In this document: positions 10,862-22,790 of the stretch, one piece after another
Layout of the letters: each line of letters starts with the position of its first letter
Position numbering within the stretch: position 1 is the first letter of the stretch
Origin: Ceratothoa steindachneri
Lineage: Eukaryota; Arthropoda; Malacostraca; Isopoda; Cymothoidae
Assembly (NCBI GenBank): GCA_963969495.1
Contig: OZ018323.1
Span: 78,819,685 to 78,883,684 of the forward strand
Length of the DNA: 64,000 nt
Direction of reading: 5' to 3'
The notes under the pieces: generated by a model
What the model saw: the letters and a program-made list of their open reading frames with translations, nothing else
Databases searched by the model: none
What the model was told of the DNA's origin: nothing
Program-made: the position numbers and the translations under genes

Positions 10862-12795
10862 TAGAGGTCATATTTCTTCAATGAAATTGCCGCAGATCCG
10901 GCCAACTAGGAGGAGCTGCAGAGGGTCGTCTCCTCCCGTTCCCCGTTAGCTATCTTTTTCCAGGAGACCACCCTCCCGGGGTATAAGGGTTTTGCGACCC
11001 CACCACTACAGGATGGGGGCCGGGTGGGAGGATGCGCGATTTACACCCGGCATGATGTCTCCGTTCTTCTCTTCACTTTAGATGGCTCCTTTAAGGCAGT
11101 AGCTGTGCACCTCCACCTTGGTAGGAGGTATACTGTTATTTCCGCGTACATTCCACCGTCAGCCTACTTCGACGCGGAGGACTTCCGCCGCCTCTTGGCA
11201 CTGTTGCCGAGGCCCTTTCTCTTGCTCGGAGATCTAAACGGTAGACATACCCTCTATCAATCCCCGGGGTCAAGTCCTTGCTGACCTGATCGACGAGTTT
11301 GAGATGGATGTCCTAGTTGTGTATGAGTTTACGCATCACTTTCCCAGAACCGCTTCATTTACCTGTCTCACTCTATCTTTGTACTCTCCGGATGCACAAC
11401 CTGATTTTGATTGAGGGGTGGTCGATGACCTCCATGGTAGTAATCACTTTCCCATTCAAATAAATTTTTTTGGCCCGCTGTCGCCCGAAAGCGCACCCCA
11501 GTGCTGCTAGGCGTGGTGGTCTGCATTTCAGGACATGACTGAATTCTCTATCTCAATCGAGGAGTTTAGGTCGGTAGATGAAGCCGTTGAGTTCTCCGGC
11601 AACCTCATCGCCGCGGGTCTAGCTACTATTCCTATAAAGTCTGGCCGTTTTGCACGCCAACCACTCCCGTGGTGATCTGCTGAATATGAGACGGTCCTCA
11701 AACATTAGCGCTATGCCTACATGCGCTATAAGCCCCGCGCGAACGATTTTACTCTCGGTGAATTTCGTCGGGCTAGGGCTAGGTTCAGGTATATTTCGAA
11801 ACACGCCCGCCGCTCTTCTTGGCGGGCATACGTGTCTTCACGTAACGGAAAGACCCCTCTAGCAGAGGTGTGGAAGCGAGTGAAAAGGATTCGGGTCAAG
11901 TTCTCACAGGACCCCCCTCCTGTTCTCCAGGAGAATGGGCCCGCGTTCTCTAGCCGAGATGCTGCTCCGCCAGCATTCAATGCACGTCGTGGTGTCGCGG
12001 AAGGCCGCCGGCTGGACTTTACCTCCAGAGGCGGAGAACCCTTCAACGACAGGTTTACTCTGAGTGAGTTGCATTCTGCTCTTGTTTCTTGCGCGGACAC
12101 CGCACATGGCCCGGTCGATATCCCGCACGCCATGTTTCGACACCTGGGTGAGCGAGGCATGGCTTTTCTCTTAGATTTGTTCAACAGGATCTGGGTGGAG
12201 GGTCTCCTCGGGGATTCCTGGCGAATCGCTACTCTGCTCGCCTTTCGCAAACCGGAGAGAGATCACTCTACTCCGGCGGGTTTCTGCCCTATCTCTCTAA
12301 CCTCTTGCGTGTGTAAGTTGATGGAGAAATTGGTAAATCTTAGATTAGCCTTTCTCTGGACAGCGGAGGCAATCTGTCTTCTGCAGAGTGCGGCTTCCGC
12401 AAGTTTCACTCCGCGTCTGATGCTCTGCTCCGACTGGAAAATACCGTCTGCGAGGCCTTCCTTTGTAGACAGCACTACGGACTGTTTTTCGATCTGGAGA
12501 AGGCCTATGATACCGCATGGCGATACGTTATCATGGAGACTCTCCATACGATGGGGGCGAGGGGACGCCTGCCATTCTTTATATCTGAGATGGTCGAGGG
12601 AAACTTGAAAGTTGCGTGCTATTGCGCCGTGACTGTTCCCATGGACCTACCCCTCAATCCTGCGAGGGCTTCAGGTTGCTTTCTGTCGTCTCCGAATTGG
12701 ACATCTCGCGGGACGCACAGTCATTTGATGGAGCGCTTGGCAGACTGTTCAGCACATTCTTGTGGCCAGGCCGGCCTTCTCCCCTTTATTTAACT
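10862..12795 (+). pseudogene. Family A ORF2: endonuclease and truncated RT (copy 1)
   Basis: The N-terminal part is an AP-like endonuclease that nicks the target: GGCAIYTRHDVSVLLF, YTVISAYIPPSA and LLLGDLNGRH (10995-11250). Stops and frameshifts break the end of this domain. The RT finger and early palm are open at 11721-12530 (RARFRYISKHARRSSWRAYV, GPVDIPHAMFRHLGERGMAF, LDLFNRIWVEG, FDLEKAYDTAWRY-equivalent around 12487-12530). At about 12590 the sequence jumps to the C-terminal region (NLKVACYCAVTVPMDLP), removing the catalytic YVDD, the thumb and RNase H. The copy is therefore inactive. Confidence 0.8.
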
Positions 12796-12942
12796 AGTTG
12801 GGTGTTTTTGCTATTTTAGTAGGTTGCACTTTCTGCGCCGGATGGAAGCTGACCTCCCCCCGACGCCGGAGCTTGCTTCCCGCTTATTGCTTTTTTTCAT
12901 TATTTATTTTCATTTATTTTTTTTTGTATCCTATTTTAAAGA

Positions 12943-12992
12943 TGCCTAATATTAGGCAGTGCTGAATACAGCGACTAATGCCCAAGTAGGCA
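12943..12992 (+). promoter_or_regulatory. Family A 3' UTR double hairpin (copy 1)
   Basis: Upstream palindrome TGCCTAATATTAGGCA (12943-12958) and downstream stem TGCC/GGCA with loop CAAGTA (12979-12992), just before GCCAGATGAGCTCTT and the A-tail. Counterparts occur in other copies with compensating changes. Likely the structure recognised by the element's RT. Confidence 0.6.
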
Positions 12993-13017
12993 TTCGCCAG
13001 ATGAGCTCTTAAAAAAA

Positions 13018-14161
13018 GATGAAACCATTGCTCTGCGCGAGCAAATTGTATTATGCTCCTGTTCGCGCAAGCCTGACGCCTCCCTCAGTCGCCAACGGCT
13101 CTCTGCGCATCCGATCTCGACGGTGTCTCTGCCACCCAGAGACGCCAGTCATACGCTTTCTTTATTTGATTTTATGCTAAGAATTACCTTCGAGAGCTCG
13201 TTGTAGCTCTCGGGCCGGTGGCGCCTCTGATTCTTCCTAGGACGCCACCATGGATCGTACCTCCGGTGAGTATTTGTCGCCACGCCTCTGTTCCCAAAGC
13301 TTTCACAGCGGCGGGAGCATTGCGTCTGGCCTTTTTAGGGCGCACTTCGTGGCACACTGGATCGGTGCCAGTGTTATAACGATGGCTTTAAGTCCCCGGA
13401 TGGTGTCGGTTTCCACGCCGTATCCCCTCTGTTTGAAATTAGTTGGGCTCTAACAGGCGCTTCATCTGTCTTTACTGCCGACCTAGTTGCAATGCACTGT
13501 TCGGTACGGGAGATAACGCGTCGTGCCCAATTTGGAGACCGGATTGTGATCCTAAGCGAGGCGTGCACAACCACACCAGCGTTTCGCTCTTCCTCACACC
13601 GACTACATGACAAGAATCAGGGCAGCCCTCCTTGCTGCTAAGCAAATAAGATGTGAGAGTCGAGGGGACTTAAAGTTGTGTGTCATTGCGCCGCGACAGT
13701 TCACATGAGCATACCCCACAATGTCGTGAGGGCTACAGGTCGCTTTATGTCTTCTTCGAATTGGGCACACTCTATTTCATCGAGCGCTCGCCCGCACCTT
13801 ATTCCGACGACTGCGTTGTTCCCCAGGCAGTTCGGTACATTCTTGTTGAATGTCCCAGTCTGGGTGATCTCCGCGCACGTTGCCTGTCCCGGTACCGTGA
13901 CGAGTGGGCTTGCTGCCATTTATCCCTTTTACTCGGGACATGTTCCTCTACACATGTAGACTATATGACTTTTTGGAGAAAACTGGCCTCCTCCATTTTC
14001 TTTGACTGTTGTAGCTCGCTTGTTCCTGCGCCCTGAGAGGCAACGTGTTTCCTTCTTCTTTTTTTTTGTTCTTGTGTTTGTTTTATGATTGTGAGAATAG
14101 CCTAGAATTTTAATTACGTTAACTTATGCCCTTGAAGGCAGTCGCCAGATGGGCAAAAAAA
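13018..14161 (+). mobile_element. Family A LINE copy 3: 3' fragment fused to the tail of copy 1
   Basis: Immediately after the short A-tail of copy 1 the sequence restarts inside ORF2 at a position equivalent to about 28890 of copy 2 (CGCCAACGGCTCTC near 13092). It runs through RNase H and C-terminal relics (HILVECPSLGDLRARCLSR near 13840-13900) to a second 3' UTR ending GCCAGATGGGCAAAAAAA. It belongs to a 3' UTR subfamily different from copies 1 and 4. The head-to-tail abutment with copy 1 is noted among the findings. Confidence 0.8.
14127..14140 (+). promoter_or_regulatory. Family A 3' UTR hairpin (copy 3)
   Basis: TGCC/GGCA stem kept with loop CTTGAA instead of CAAGTA. The upstream palindrome is not intact in this subfamily. 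Confidence 0.5.
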
Positions 14162-15712
14162 CCCGGATTCGCATGCTATTCTGGTGCAACTAGGTACTCA
14201 ATGATCGGCCACTTTGTTGCCTGCTTCTTACCTCACACATGCAAATTTTGAATTCTTTAACCTCTCTTGTTTTTCCCCACAACTCCGATCCGTCTCGTTT
14301 AAAAAAAAAGTCCTACAATTTCTCAAAAATCCTTAAATACTCTTCCATGTCTCCCCATTTTTGTTTCCTAAATCTATACACATTTCAACTTGGGCCCATC
14401 TCTGATGTGGACACTGGTCCGTGCCAACAGGTGCTTTCAACATAAACACAACCTGCCTTTGGCTTATTCTCCAGATCGTCCTTAAAAGAAGAAGAAAAAC
14501 AAAACAAAAACATTCTAACTACCTTCCTCACTACAAGTCAACTCCTAACTTTATACATTTGACTCACTTTTAATCTTTCTACTTTTTCACCTATCAGACT
14601 ACGCTTGCTTAAGATACTCTAGTGCCGAATTCTGTCGCATTCACCACACTTCGTTCATTAACAAGTGCTCTGCAATCCTTGCTATTTATATTTTTGTAGA
14701 TTCACACACTCCAACTACACGCCATTTTTAGATGCACTGTTTTGAACACGGTTGCAAATGTGGTCTTCTCAGATGTCTCTACATCAGTATACACGAGGCT
14801 TTCTTTTCCCACCGTCACCCTTTAATCATTGTCACTGCTCTACTAATTTTCTACCCTACAAGGGAGGTGGTACCTTGTGTATACACATTGGTACCTGAAG
14901 GAGAGGCACGCCCTAACCCCCCCCCCCCAGCACGTTCAAACTACTCCTCCTCACCACCATCTTGTCTCCGTGTTAAAAAGAGGGGTAACACCTGCCTTTC
15001 CCCATTTTATCTTTTTCTCGCCTTCTTGTACGTCAGGGCAACTTTGCTGCTCTCCTCGCTCTAGTGCCTCCTGGAGGATCTGGAGCTATTTTCTCCCCCT
15101 GCCTGACTAGCGTTGTACTGGATACGACCTCGTTGGCATGTCGCTTTAAATTCGAGTACACTTCTATAATTACACACACCATGAGCATATTTTAAAGCAG
15201 GGTAGCATTTACACACGTTTTGTGCACACCACCATAAACAACTCTCATTTGCTACACACGAAATTCTTTCTCTCTCCATTCAAATTCTTCACCCCGAATG
15301 CTTTTTCCTAATCCATTAAACTAACATACACTACATGCTTCGTCGAGGAAGTCTTGTAAAATCTTCCAAACCCTAACCATAATTTTGTTTTATACCACTT
15401 CCTTGCTCATCCCCTTATCCGGACCCATCAACGCACTATCAAACAATGAAAGTTTCCAGCCACATGCAGCATCATAATTCTCTCTTTTTGCCCCGACCTT
15501 TGTGCAAAGATATAAAACTATTACTCTTCTCCCCACACCTACCTTTACACATTCTCCAAATCTCGCAAGAATTGACTGTTCTTTCTATGTTTTATTATCA
15601 TCCACATCATTATTATTGCCATTTTTATTATCACTCCTTTTTATACCTTGTCTCCTCTATCAATTCATTCATTTCTTCTTCCTCTCCCCCCCTCCCCCAT
15701 CCTCTCACAAAC

Positions 15713-15735
15713 CGCGCGCGCGCGCGCACACACAC
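15713..15735. repeat. (CG)n(CA)n microsatellite
   Basis: CG units pass directly into CA units. Confidence 0.9.
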
Positions 15736-16903
15736 CACGAGAGTTCAAGAATTTTAAGGGTCTATGAATTTGCCCCTGGTAGTTTGCAATATTTCTGACC
15801 ACGCTCAGCTTTTTTTTTATTTGGTTTCGGTTTCTGAGGTGTTTGTTTTCAGAAATAGTCCCATTGTATTTTTCCTTATGGGAGGCATCAGGAGAAGCGA
15901 GTGAGTATAGGAAGGAGGCGTGGTTAAGGCCGACGAGGGCGCCCCTTGGCACGCGAAGGGCTGCTCCAGAGCCACCTATCTCTTCCTAACGCCCACCAAA
16001 AGGGGTAGTTTCGTTCGAAGGTGAAGGGCGAGTTCTCTTTCCTGCCACCCTCCTCTTCCTTTTTATCGCCGTCGATGGGAGGTAGAGGGGGAGGCGAAGG
16101 GGACGCTGGGGAACGAGAACGTCATAGCGCCTTTGAGAAGAGTAGCAGACAAGGATTTTGTGTGCTCGCGCGCGCGTGCGTGCACAGGGGTTTTACATAT
16201 TTAAGAAACGTAGCAGCAGTAGAATTTCGTAACGTCTTTCCGAACATACGTTCACCAACACGCCCCTCCCTGCCCTACCATCGTGGTTATCTACATTTGA
16301 TCCTGCAGATCTAGAGACGACCCCTCGTTGTCAGACACGCTGTTTTGGGTCTGATGACGTGTCTGGGTGGATAAGGTGGATGAGGGAAAGGTAAATGGTG
16401 GCGTCGGTGGCTCCCCCATCCTCCTTCGCCTACAAATTAAATTAATTAGATGTGAATAAATCGTGAGTGATCCGCAAGAGAGTACAACTCTGTAGGCTTC
16501 AATGTCTGCGCTCTTTGTACCAAGTTTTTCCCATTCAGTTTATTGATTTCACCACCACCGAACTCATTTAATTTCTTATCAATAAAACTTTGCCACGAGG
16601 TGGAGGGAATTATCTATCGAACTCGCGTTGAGTTCGTACTTTCGGATACCAACTCTTCATGAGAGAAAAAGTAATTGCTTTTTTATTTTCTCAACGAGAT
16701 AATCCCGTTGTTATTGACTTATATTTCAATAAATCAAGGGGAAGAGACGGTGCGTATACGCTGTTGCGCACGCGTTCATGAACAGAGCACGAATGTGGCC
16801 ACGGTAGGTCCTCTTCCCCCTCTGCTCCCCACGCGAAGGTCGTTGCTACGCAAATAATAAACTCGCTGTCACCACTCCGTCGCGATGGTGCCACTCGAAC
16901 GGT

Positions 16904-16930
16904 GACACACACACACATACACATACACAC
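16904..16930. repeat. (CA)n microsatellite, interrupted
   Basis: CA units interrupted by TA steps. Confidence 0.85.
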
Positions 16931-17342
16931 TTATACACGTAGGTCCTATGTGGTAAATGCGGGTTCAGCAGATTGAAGAGATTGATTGCGCGAGATTGCT
17001 TAGGGCTGTTGTTCTTAGTAGCAACATCATCCGCAATCCTCGAGTCCCTCGACCCATTCTCTCCCCATAAGGTGCGTGGTTAATACCTAAAGTGGATGTA
17101 TGGCAACCGCATTTGTTCGTTCGCTTGTTTGTTATGCACAATTCGATGGTAGAAGGGCGTTCGGGCGGGATGTAGAAGTGTGAGGGGCTCTGTGACGTGA
17201 GTAGGTTGGTTCAAGGTTTTCCGAAAAGATAATTGTTAGGTTTGGTGGATATGTTATAAGCTCCCCCCTCCGGTATTTCCCCGCTAGGCCGCGCAACTAA
17301 ATGCACTTCCGCCATCGTCACTTCTCCTTCCATTCTTACCCT

Positions 17343-17359
17343 CCCCCCCCCCCCCCCCC
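17343..17359. repeat. 17-base poly(C) tract
   Basis: An uninterrupted C run; length in the assembly may be inexact. Confidence 0.9.
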
Positions 17360-18032
17360 TGTAACCCCAGCGATATCTATCTCCCACCCGCTAGCCTTCC
17401 CTGCCCACACTCGACGGGGAAGATTGAGCAAGAAGAATGGAGGGAGGGGCCGACAGGCGAAATAAAAAGGGGGATTGATAGAAAAAAACGGGAAGATTCA
17501 AAAGGGGCAAGTAAGACAAAACTGCAGTAGGAAGGAAACTCATCACGGATAGGGCTGAAAGGATAAAAGGAAACTGCTTCAGTGACCAAGACGTCAATGA
17601 ACACCCCTGGGTTACTAGATCCTGACCGACTAGGCCGTGGGCGTTTCTTAAGGGAGGGACGAAGAACGAGGCTCCGGATTCATTATCCCCTTACCCACTA
17701 ATGAGGAAGTGCCCGGCACTGGGATTCGAGTCTGACGAGGAAACTTCCCCGCCTTGGTCATCACCACTATGTTGTTAAAGAGAATAGAGGTCATCGATGA
17801 AGGTAATACCGCCGATGATAATGCGTAACTTGTTGGTGAGGGACGCGAATAAGTATGGGATGCAGTGAAAGTTTAGATGTGGAGGTAGGATACGTCAGGG
17901 TAAGTGGATGTTGCTTAATTTACCCTTTCCACGCGCCCGTGTCGCTCCTGTTATTTAGTATGATAGTGGTTTCAGGGGCCTCGCGATGTATTTAATTTCC
18001 ATTGTAATTTTAGTGGAGAAATTGGTGCGAAG

Positions 18033-18070
18033 AGTGTGTGTGTGTGTATGTGTGTGTGTATGTATATGTG
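18033..18070. repeat. (GT)n microsatellite, interrupted
   Basis: GT units interrupted by ATG steps. Confidence 0.9.
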
Positions 18071-20293
18071 TCCTACGCCTGAGTATGTATGTGAGTGCGC
18101 AGTAAACACTGGCTCTACAGAGTAGACTTGTTTTGGAGAGTTAACCTTGTGACGCAAGAGTAAATTATATTATCTTTGTGTGCGTGCAGTGTTATTACAC
18201 GTACACTTAGTATTGGAAGAATTAAGTTGGTCCCGGATGAGACTCAATCAAACCCGACTTGATCCGCATTGTGTCCGCGTGAGGGCGGAGTGATGGCGAA
18301 AATATATGTTGGTGCCTCGTCCTGTTTTCACCTTGTATTTGTGGCAGCCCCCCTTCAATCCCTATGGCCCATGGGAGACTGAGGACTGCAATGAGTTCTC
18401 TCTCTGGAACGGGCGATGGGGCGCACCGCCCCTCGTCTCTTCGCAACCACCTTGTATTCCCCATTCAGCGGATGCGGTCCCTGATCTGGTAGGGGACGGA
18501 ATCAAGGTCAGGGGGTGCCATCCAAGCACTACCTCAACTCGCCCTCCCTCACTACTCTCTTCTCTGTCGGTCGAGCCCCACCCACACTGATTGGGAGGCT
18601 GCGCGGGCGGGTTTGCAGCCGCGGGGTTACATTCCGCGGGCGCGCGTCATAAAGATGTAACCCTTCTCCCCTGACCTTTATCTCCGCGCTCCCGCACGCA
18701 CATCATCACGCCCAGTGCCTGGTCGTGCGCGCGCCCATCAATAATCCCCCTACCCACTCGTCTCCGTGGACGCGATACAAGAGGTACTTGGGTTTACTGC
18801 GGTGACGACGAGTGTATTTTGGGGTGGAAGGCATTAATGAATCTAATCTTATCCAGAGGGGGTGTACCGCACCTTGGGTAGTTGCCTCGGCCGGGTGTCA
18901 CCCCAACCGATTCGGGTGGGGCGGCTCTTCTTAAAGTCGAACCCGTTGTTAGGGGGGGGGGGGCTGGGGTGCGTTCACCCGCCCGTTCTTGCTTCTCGAC
19001 TCTCCGCCAATCCTGACCCGCATCCTGCTGCTGGCCCGCCCCAGCGCTCCGGTCATCACTCGTGCGAATGCTGCCCTTCAACCCCCCCCGCACTCAATCC
19101 CCTATCCTTAACTCCCCCGCCATTTGAAGCAAGCTAAAATTTGGACTTTGAACATCTCTGTGGGTCTTTGAAAAGACGCACATGACGTATTTAGCCTTGT
19201 TTATCTGCATTATAGTGTAGTTTTATATATATATATATTATTTTCCTTAAGACAGTGTCAGTTTTTAACCGTTGCAAAGATAGGAGAGCTTGTTTTGGAG
19301 ATGTATAAAGTACACCTTCCTGTTCTTTGTATCGACCGATGGCGAGTACTTACTTTCTCACTCTTAACCTTTTCCCTTACTCCCTTATAGTCTCCATTGA
19401 GTGAAAATGACCACGTTAATTACTTCAGTTTATTTTCTTTTTCCTAATTCCGTCGTCCCCTCCCAAAGTTGAACTGGGGGACGGCCCCCCTATAAAAGAC
19501 TAAGGAGCATCTACCATCAAAGCTCTTCGCCAGCCGAAGGACGCGAGGCAGGGGGAGGAGAAGGAGGTTTGCGTGTTGAGCTTAACTTTCTCCTGTAAAA
19601 CCTTAAAGGCGACAGCATCAACGGCGCATACCGTGGTTAATAGCCTTCGAAGGTCCGTCTCCGAACGGTCTACAGCCATCTCTGTAAGGACTTCCTCCTT
19701 AAACGGGACGTCGACAACTCCTTCATGATAGATACTCATGTCAATATATTTCAATGTAATTGCCGTGGACTCTGGGTTAAATGAGAGGAGCTGCAGAGAC
19801 CCTTTTTCTCCCGTTTCCCTTTAGCTGTTTACCGCCAAGATACATGATAGGTGCCCACCCCTTGGGGAACAAGGGTTTCAACCCTCCTCCATTCAAAGGT
19901 ATGGGTCCAGTTAGATAGTTGCCCAACTTATACGCGATGTGATTTCTCCATTCTCCTTAAGTCTCTCTACTTCCCTGCAGGCAGTGACATAGGGAAATTC
20001 TACCTCCCCCTGCTAGCCGGGTTAGATCCCGAGTCGTAATATGGTTGTCGATGCCCTTTCTCCTTCTGTGGACTTGAATGGAAGTCACCTGCAGGGGCCG
20101 GATCCTGACGGAACTGGTCGAGCTGGAGATCGGGATCCTCAATGTAGAAGAATTCACACATATATATCCTAGTAGCGCGTGTTTTTCCAACCTTGACCTG
20201 TCCATCTGCTGTTCTGATTTACAGCAGACTTTCGATGTGAGATGGTCGACAAAACCCAAGGTAGCAATCACTTTACAATTCATATATCTTTTG

Positions 20294-20324
20294 CAGGGTG
20301 GCCACCGCTCGAGAGGCCACCCTG
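20294..20324. repeat. 10-bp inverted repeat inside family A copy 4
   Basis: Arms CAGGGTGGCC (20294-20303) and GGCCACCCTG (20315-20324) around an 11-base loop. It is not clearly kept in other family A copies, so no function is inferred. Confidence 0.6.
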
Positions 20325-20714
20325 GTGGTTGGATCTAGCAGTCTTTTGCATTTGAAGAAATAACTGACATCTTTATTCGAGTCAAGGGTTCAAATTGGTT
20401 GATGAGGCCGTTGATTTCGATCACCCATCGTCACGGATCTGGCTTCTATTCCTCGAACGTCTAGCCGTTTTGTATGTCGTTCGTTTCCTTGGTGGTCGGT
20501 CTATTCTGATATGATCCTCAAGAAGTTATATACCTATAGGCGCCGCGCGAACAATTTCAACACGTGCGAATTTCATCGGGCGAAGGGCTGATTTGGTTTC
20601 GAATTACTCTTACCCCACTTGCAGGGGGGTGGAAGCGAGTCAAAAGTGTTGGAGGTAAGTTTAGTCAAGGTTCCCCTTGCGGTCTTAGAAAGGCGAGACC
20701 ACCATTTCGTTGCG

Positions 20715-21716
20715 TGTGGGCTTGCGTCAAATTTGTTCGATCTCATGTTTTTTGCCATTTCATTATTATTTTGATTTTTTTTTTACTGAAAGTGGTATGA
20801 ATAAAATTTATTTCTAATGTATGCTAAGTAACAACTCGAAAATTATTGTTGAGGTGCTATTGTTGTTCTTCATAAAGGTGGGAAATCTCAAAGAGAGATG
20901 CTAATGAATTAAACATAGCCCAAAGTACTGTTAATTTATTGGTTTCACGTGCTAAAAACAATGTTAGCCTATCTACGCCAGTACCTATAAAACAATCTGG
21001 CAGATCAAGAAAAACAAATTTGCGAACAGACATGCCTATGAAACGTTTAGTAGTGAATAATCCAACGGTAACTGCGAAATAACTAAAATTTAATATGACT
21101 AATTTATTATCTGATGTTTCTGAACGAACTATCCAGGAACGGCGGCAAAAAGAACTCGGATTACCATATCGCCATACTGCAAAGAAACCATTCATTAATG
21201 AAAAAATGCGTAACAAATATGTCGCATTTTGTAAAAAATACATTCATTGGACTGTTGAGGATGAGTCAACATTTTTAACATTCAGAAGCTGTCCTAAAAA
21301 GGTTCGTCAAATACAATGGACCGTAAATACACCCAAAGGACAATGAAACACCCTCCAAGTGTGATGATTTGGGGTTTTTCAGTTTCCAAGGGAGAGGAAG
21401 CATATATTTCCATCCTAAGAACACAACTATAAATGGCGCATGATATTTAGCAATGCGGAGAAACTTCCAGTGGTAATGACAATCCATGTCATAAGGCTAA
21501 AATTGTGACAAAATGGCTTAGTGACATTTAATATTTTGGATTGGCCTGGTAATAGCCCAGATCTCAACCCCATAGAAAATTTATGGTTAATAATAAAAAA
21601 ATAAGGTTGAAGGCCAAGATGACAAAATACTAATATAAGGTTAGTCAATATTAAACATGTTTTTTATGTTAACAATACAAATTTCGAGGGTGATCGGATA
21701 CTTTTCGCAGGCACTG
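20715..21716 (+). mobile_element. Tc1-like DNA transposon relic nested in family A copy 4
   Basis: The right end carries a Tc1-type inverted terminal repeat whose reverse complement starts CAGTGCCTGCGAAAAGTAT, ending at 21716 next to a TA dinucleotide (21717-21718), the standard Tc1 target. A decayed left repeat is tentatively seen around 20715-20750 (CTTGCG...TTCGATCTCA), so the left boundary is approximate. The interior encodes a Tc1-like transposase in pieces. Confidence 0.75.
20860..21620 (+). pseudogene. Tc1-like transposase (multiple breaks)
   Basis: Fragments include an N-terminal DNA-binding part (NELNIAQSTVNLLVSRAKNN-like, about 20905-20960), the open segment 21095-21346 with YRHTAKKPFINEKMRNKYVA and HWTVEDESTF (first catalytic aspartate), then KHPPSVMIWGFSV about 21342-21380, a degraded NDNPCHKAK second-aspartate region about 21474, and WPGNSPDLNPIENLW about 21540-21586 with the DD34E-type glutamate. 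Several stops and frameshifts separate these. The host copy is AT-rich compared with the flanking LINE, in line with an independent origin. Confidence 0.8.
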
Positions 21717-22680
21717 TACTGCTCCTTGACCGGACACTGTCCCGTAAGCCATATTTCCACACCTAGGGGAGCGAGGTTTGAGCTTATTATGTTTGTTCAA
21801 CGGGATCTGCATAATTGGCTTGTATCTTCCCAGATTCCTGGCGAATGGCTACCGTGATGGCTTTCGCAAGTCGGGGAAAGATGACCCCTCCCCACCTGGT
21901 TTCCGCCAAATTTCTCTTAACTTTATGCATATTCAAGTTGATGAAGAAAAGGGTAAATGCTTAATTAGCTTATTTCCGGGATAAGGGAGGTCGCCTTTCT
22001 CTGCAAAGTGCGGCTTCCTTAAGTTTCACTACACGTCGTAGGCTCTACTACGACTTGAGTGCCTATTACGCTGAGTTCTCAGCGTGTGGTTGCGGTTAGA
22101 GAGAACCCTTTGAGCCCGTAGTGCAAAACCAGGTTGTCCTGCATGAAAGTGTCCTCAGCATCTACATCGGTGCTACCAGTGGAGGTTTTCGCTACGCCCT
22201 ATGTAGACATGTTTCTATCTCTTTTGGCGCGGCTCATATGCTAAGGCATAACTTCTCTCGTTTTGCCTAAACACCCGGCTTCAATTTTCTTTTGATAAGA
22301 CTAAAGCATTTCACTTTTGCCTCTTTTATTGCTATCAAACAGACTCGGACTTGTTCCTAAATGGGGTCCGTCTGGACGTGGTGATCGAACTAGCACCGAT
22401 TCTTTGATCTTTTATTCGACCGACTCACCTTGGAGAAAGTATATTTGTACCCTTAAGGTCTCTCATACCTCAACCACTGACATTACGCTTTATGGCGTTC
22501 AGCATTTAAGGGTGGTAATAGGGCTATCCTTATAATTTATCGCTCGTTTCTTCACTAAAGATTCACCTTTTAATGCGAGATTTATTCTTTTGCATCCGAG
22601 TATCTATGCGGACCTCCCACCGTCGCCGGAGCTTGCTTCCTGTTTATTGCCTTTTCTTTTTTTGAATTTTATTTTAATGA

Positions 22681-22730
22681 TGCCTAGTACTAGGCAGTGT
22701 TGAATACGGCGACTAATGCCCAAGTAGGCA
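22681..22730 (+). promoter_or_regulatory. Family A 3' UTR double hairpin (copy 4)
   Basis: TGCCTAGTACTAGGCA (22681-22696) and TGCC/GGCA with loop CAAGTA (22717-22730). Against copy 1 the first stem shows a paired A-T to G-C change. Confidence 0.6.
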
Positions 22731-22790
22731 GTCGCCAGATGAGCTCTTTCTTACCAAAAAAACAAAAACAAAACAACAACAAGCAAACAA

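Larger units (their letters stand above)
8350..13017 (+). mobile_element. Family A LINE copy 1, internally deleted
   Basis: A non-LTR retrotransposon with a GC-rich 5' leader, ORF1, ORF2 and 3' UTR ending in CTCTTAAAAAAA. The leader is alignable by eye with 24230-24690, for example the shared blocks ATGGCGGCACCTGGCT and CACTGCGAGGGGTGATT (copy 2 has T for the fourth-from-start base of the latter). Relative to copy 2, a segment of about 1.46 kb is missing at about 12590, joining mid-RT directly to the C-terminal end. It inserted into the CR1-like relic before it. Clade assignment (I/Jockey/R1-type with RNase H) is by domain order. Confidence 0.85.
14162..19739. other. Mostly unique sequence, no supportable gene; contains microsatellites
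   Basis: No conserved exon or recognisable mobile element was found. GC- and CpG-rich patches occur at about 15900-16200 and 18590-19120. Several short open frames, the largest about 118 codons, have no recognisable motif. If the missing N-terminal exon of DOT1L lies in this window, this is one of the intervals where it could hide, but no match to the expected helical N-terminal region was seen by eye. Confidence 0.4.
19740..22790 (+). mobile_element. Family A LINE copy 4, interrupted by a Tc1-like element
   Basis: It begins with the start of ORF2 (AATTGCCGTGGACTCTGGG at 19757, as at 26557 in copy 2) and ends with the family 3' UTR and an A-rich tail at about 22754-22790. ORF2 relics are heavily broken but the order of matching segments is kept: endonuclease at 19740-20280, early RT at 20300-20710, RT from 21719, C-terminal and 3' UTR after 22600. 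The Tc1-like element at about 20715-21716 splits it, so the LINE was present first. The 5' side is truncated at ORF2. Confidence 0.7.

Noticed and set aside
16618..16636. Inverted repeat CGAACTC/GAGTTCG
   Set aside because: Seven pairs with a five-base loop in unassigned sequence; too short to stand out in 64 kb.
19500..19754. 84-codon minus-strand open frame next to family A copy 4
   Set aside because: No recognisable domain, ends at the LINE junction, and no splice context; kept only as unassigned sequence.
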